A program made the position numbers and the translations under genes. The notes beneath the pieces are model-generated. The model did no database searches. It was not told the origin of the DNA and saw only the letters and a list, made by a program, of their open reading frames with translations. Of a stretch of DNA of 64,000 nt, positions 61,693 through 64,000 are shown piece by piece (positions within the stretch are counted from its first letter, which is position 1; each line of letters begins with the position of its first letter). This DNA is from Roseburia hominis. Lineage in GTDB: Bacteria; Bacillota; Clostridia; Lachnospirales; Lachnospiraceae. Where the stretch lies: contig NZ_JADYUI010000006.1 of the NCBI RefSeq assembly GCF_021531695.1, positions 96,359 to 160,358 of the forward strand. Reading direction: 5' to 3'.

Positions 61693-64000
61693 TCAATTTA
61701 ACCTTTCTTCAAATTCCTCTTCCGGTATCGGTTTGGAATAATAATATCCCTGCGCAATATAAGCACCGATTTCCTGCATCAGACTGACATCCTCATCTGT
61801 CTCTACTCCTTCGCACACAACCTGTGCTTTTAAATCCGTTGCAAGATTTACAATTCCACGCATGATTGTCACCTGTCTTTCATAATCCTCTTTATTAAGC
61901 AAAAAGGAACGATCCAGTTTGACTACCGATGCCGGTATCTGCTCAAATACTCCAAGAGAAGAATAACCCGCGCCAAAATCATCAATGGATAAACGAATTC
62001 CCTCTTCCCTTATAATATCTAAATTTTGCTTTACCATATTCTGCTGGAGTTCTTCCATGACCAAAGTTTCTGTAATCTCTACTTCTATCAGTTCTTTTTC
62101 TATCTGGTACTTTTCTAAAACGTGCTCAAACCGCTCTGCAAATCCCGGACGTATAAAGTGCATCCTTGAGAAATTACACGAAATCGTAACCACTTTTTTT
62201 CCCTCATCCAGACGTCTGCGTAACATTTTACATACTTCTTCACAAACAAAGAAATCCAGTTCCGTAATCTTTCCGGTCTGTTCATAATATGGAACAAAAA
62301 AACCGGGTGCTTTGATTGCTCCATTTTCTTTCGGATTTTTAAAACGCACCAAAGCCTCTGCTCCAACGATTTCCCCACTTCTGATATCCACTTTAGGCTG
62401 ATAATAAGCGACAAAATCCTTTTGGATATCAACAGACTCCAATAATTTTTCCCGCTCATGGCGCTCCTTTATCATCTGCTCTAACTCATCATCATAAAAC
62501 ATAAGCGCGTTTTCTTTTGCGTCTCCGGCAAATTCAAGTGCCTGATTTGCATAGCTGACTGCCAGCTGTAAATCATGAACTGATTTTGGAATTATATAAA
62601 TTCCCATCTGCACCGCCATACGATTATCGGTATCTTCAAAAATACACTTTTCCAGATGCTTTTTTATATCCTGCAAACGTTTTAACAATGTGTCCTTATC
62701 TGTACAACAAACCATCAGCACAAACCGGTCTCCCTGATTTCTCGCACAAATCTCCGTTTTTTCGTCTACCTGCTCTTTTAATATCAATCCGATGTGATTA
62801 AGCAGCTGATCTCCGGCATTCCATCCATAAATAATGTTGTAACGTCTGAACTGTGCAAGATTAAGATACACAATTGCATAACTGCCCTTTTGTTCCGTCT
62901 GAAGTTTCTGTGTTCCCCAGTATAATAAATAATTCAGATTCCAGATATCCATGGAAGTATCTTTATACATTAGCTTACGGATTTTCTTTTCATCATTTAT
63001 AAGATGTCTTGCCACCATAATGACCAATATCACAACACAAACCAAAAAAATGATGATTTGCATGCTGTAATTTTGAATCAATGCCCGGATATTAACGAAT
63101 GGATAGGTGTTTTCTTTTAACATGTATTCACTGATTGTTTTAGAATCAATATCTGTAAGTGTTTTGGCTAAAATGGTAACAAGCTGTTCTTCACATTCTC
63201 TCACCTCAACAGAAATAGAATACTTTCCGCTATATACGCTCTTAATCTGTAAATTTCCATACTGAAGTCCTGTCCGCAGCAAATGCTCTGCCAGATACCC
63301 ATTACACAATGCCGCATCTGCCCATCCGTTTTCTACTTTTTGCAAACACTCCTCCTGCGACTCGCAAATCAAAATAGAAGATTTCTTCTCATCAATCATT
63401 GCATCTGCCTTGTTTTTCAAATGATCTACCGTTGCCAATGTTATTGTATCGCTCATATTTTCCGTGCGTTTCATAATAATGGCTAATGGTATATCTGCAT
63501 ATTCTTTTACTATGGTAAGTCCACTGTCTTCCAAATCTCCTTTTGAATCCACGCTATATGCTAAAAGATCAACACCGCCATCCTGCAATGCCTTTTTTGC
63601 AGATTTTGGATTATCAAATTTTACATACTCTAATTTTAACCCGGTCAAAGGAAGATTTGCCTCCAACATATTTCTGGAGAGTCCTTTAAATTTCCCATCT
63701 TCCTCATAGGAAAACGGATAATATCCATCCAGATACCCCACCTTTAAAGTTCCTTTTTTCTCCAGATATTGTTTCTCTTCTGTAGTCAATAATGCTGCTT
63801 TATCAAATCTGCTATAATAAAACTTATTCATCAGCGTTGATTCCAGTTCCGGCTGATTCATTTTGATATCTGCAATTGCCTGATTTAACTCGCGCATCAT
63901 ATCTTCATTCCCCGGATAACTAATATAACTAAGACTTCCCACACCAATAAGGTGTGTTGAACCTTGAAAATTCAATATTTCAACCAATAAAAAAGGCATA
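61693..64000 (-). CDS. Sensor with PBP-type domain, degenerate GGDEF and EAL domains; 5' end outside window
   Basis: At least 768 residues are present. An extracytoplasmic SBP_bac_3-like domain begins KKGTLKVGYLDGYYPFSYEEDGKFKGLSRNMLEA, preceded by the tail of a further domain cut by the window. Next come a membrane helix (MQIIIFLVCVVILVIMVARHL) and a GGDEF-fold domain whose signature reads RNQGDRF, so cyclase activity is doubtful. The EAL domain has GAEALVRF, EITETLVMEE, DDFGAGYSS and KLDRSF intact. It probably hydrolyses cyclic di-GMP in response to a small ligand bound outside. The stop is TGA at 61693. Confidence 0.92.
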   Translation of the reverse strand, partial: MPFLLVEILNFQGSTHLIGVGSLSYISYPGNEDMMRELNQAIADIKMNQPELESTLMNKFYYSRFDKAALLTTEEKQYLEKKGTLKVGYLDGYYPFSYEEDGKFKGLSRNMLEANLPLTGLKLEYVKFDNPKSAKKALQDGGVDLLAYSVDSKGDLEDSGLTIVKEYADIPLAIIMKRTENMSDTITLATVDHLKNKADAMIDEKKSSILICESQEECLQKVENGWADAALCNGYLAEHLLRTGLQYGNLQIKSVYSGKYSISVEVRECEEQLVTILAKTLTDIDSKTISEYMLKENTYPFVNIRALIQNYSMQIIIFLVCVVILVIMVARHLINDEKKIRKLMYKDTSMDIWNLNYLLYWGTQKLQTEQKGSYAIVYLNLAQFRRYNIIYGWNAGDQLLNHIGLILKEQVDEKTEICARNQGDRFVLMVCCTDKDTLLKRLQDIKKHLEKCIFEDTDNRMAVQMGIYIIPKSVHDLQLAVSYANQALEFAGDAKENALMFYDDELEQMIKERHEREKLLESVDIQKDFVAYYQPKVDIRSGEIVGAEALVRFKNPKENGAIKAPGFFVPYYEQTGKITELDFFVCEEVCKMLRRRLDEGKKVVTISCNFSRMHFIRPGFAERFEHVLEKYQIEKELIEVEITETLVMEELQQNMVKQNLDIIREEGIRLSIDDFGAGYSSLGVFEQIPASVVKLDRSFLLNKEDYERQVTIMRGIVNLATDLKAQVVCEGVETDEDVSLMQEIGAYIAQGYYYSKPIPEEEFEERLN

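Noticed and set aside
1..64000. CRISPR arrays, rRNA and tRNA genes, phage structural genes, insertion sequence transposases
   Set aside because: Looked for on both strands; no regular spaced repeats, cloverleaf sequences, or transposase or phage proteins were seen.

Overview
The window reads as chromosomal DNA of an anaerobic, low-GC Clostridia, most likely a Lachnospiraceae. The evidence is two pyruvate:ferredoxin oxidoreductases, the anaerobic class III ribonucleotide reductase NrdD/NrdG, strong AGGAGG ribosome binding sites, Firmicutes families such as DUF1385, DUF4364, LicT and DHH/CBS pyrophosphatase, and a C_GCAxxG_C_C protein. A CheV and a FliD-like protein hint at a motile lineage. 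Species cannot be assigned. No rRNA, tRNA or CRISPR array was seen.

Layout: (1) 1-5.9 kb: an alpha-glucoside PTS operon (licT-like antiterminator, EIIA, EIIBC, GH4 hydrolase) led by a promoter and a RAT/terminator switch. A SAM methyltransferase gene preceded by a leader peptide and hairpin lies upstream, and a remnant of a homologous methyltransferase lies past the operon's end. (2) 5.9-7.1 kb: an intact RelE/Phd-type toxin-antitoxin pair, a decayed second antitoxin, and an exact 47-bp repeat of the prfA 3' end. (3) 7.1-18.6 kb: housekeeping genes (prfA-prmC-DUF1385, rpmE, rho, malic enzyme, radical SAM, DUF4364, flavin reductase, EamA transporter, pyrophosphatase, a membrane-anchored coiled coil). 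(4) 18.7-32.1 kb: two nifJ paralogues bracketing a defence island: regulator, C5 methyltransferase, PmeII-like restriction enzyme, and a 1013-residue HD + Hsp90-type ATPase protein. The island abuts a truncated DUF3887 gene. (5) 32.3-48.1 kb: ABC-F ATPase, hydrolase, FliD-like protein, ung, hisHF, an acidic membrane protein, cheV, a lipoprotein, a two-component system, nrdDG and a C_GCAxxG protein. (6) 48.3-60.3 kb: a sulfur-assimilation region. (7) 60.4-64 kb: a LacI regulator and the 3' part of a PBP/GGDEF/EAL gene.

The sulfur region works as one system. AprA, AprB, CysD and CysN would take sulfate to sulfite. The siroheme reductase would make sulfide, with HemD supplying uroporphyrinogen III. 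Sulfide or protein-bound sulfur would then pass through TusA-like, thioredoxin, ThiS-like, ThiF-like and JAMM proteins to MetY and CysK. The ThiS-like carrier ends in GGGAR, so it should need trimming by the JAMM protease. A 21-bp motif shared by the apr, cysK and rrf2 promoters suggests control by the adjacent Rrf2 regulator.

The least explained sequence is 53.19-53.71 kb. It is gene-free, with a 26-bp closed stem enclosing smaller hairpins, followed by roughly 105-bp inverted repeats. Other unexplained structures are an 84-bp MITE-like hairpin, a 75-bp tandem duplication and a short dispersed hairpin motif.
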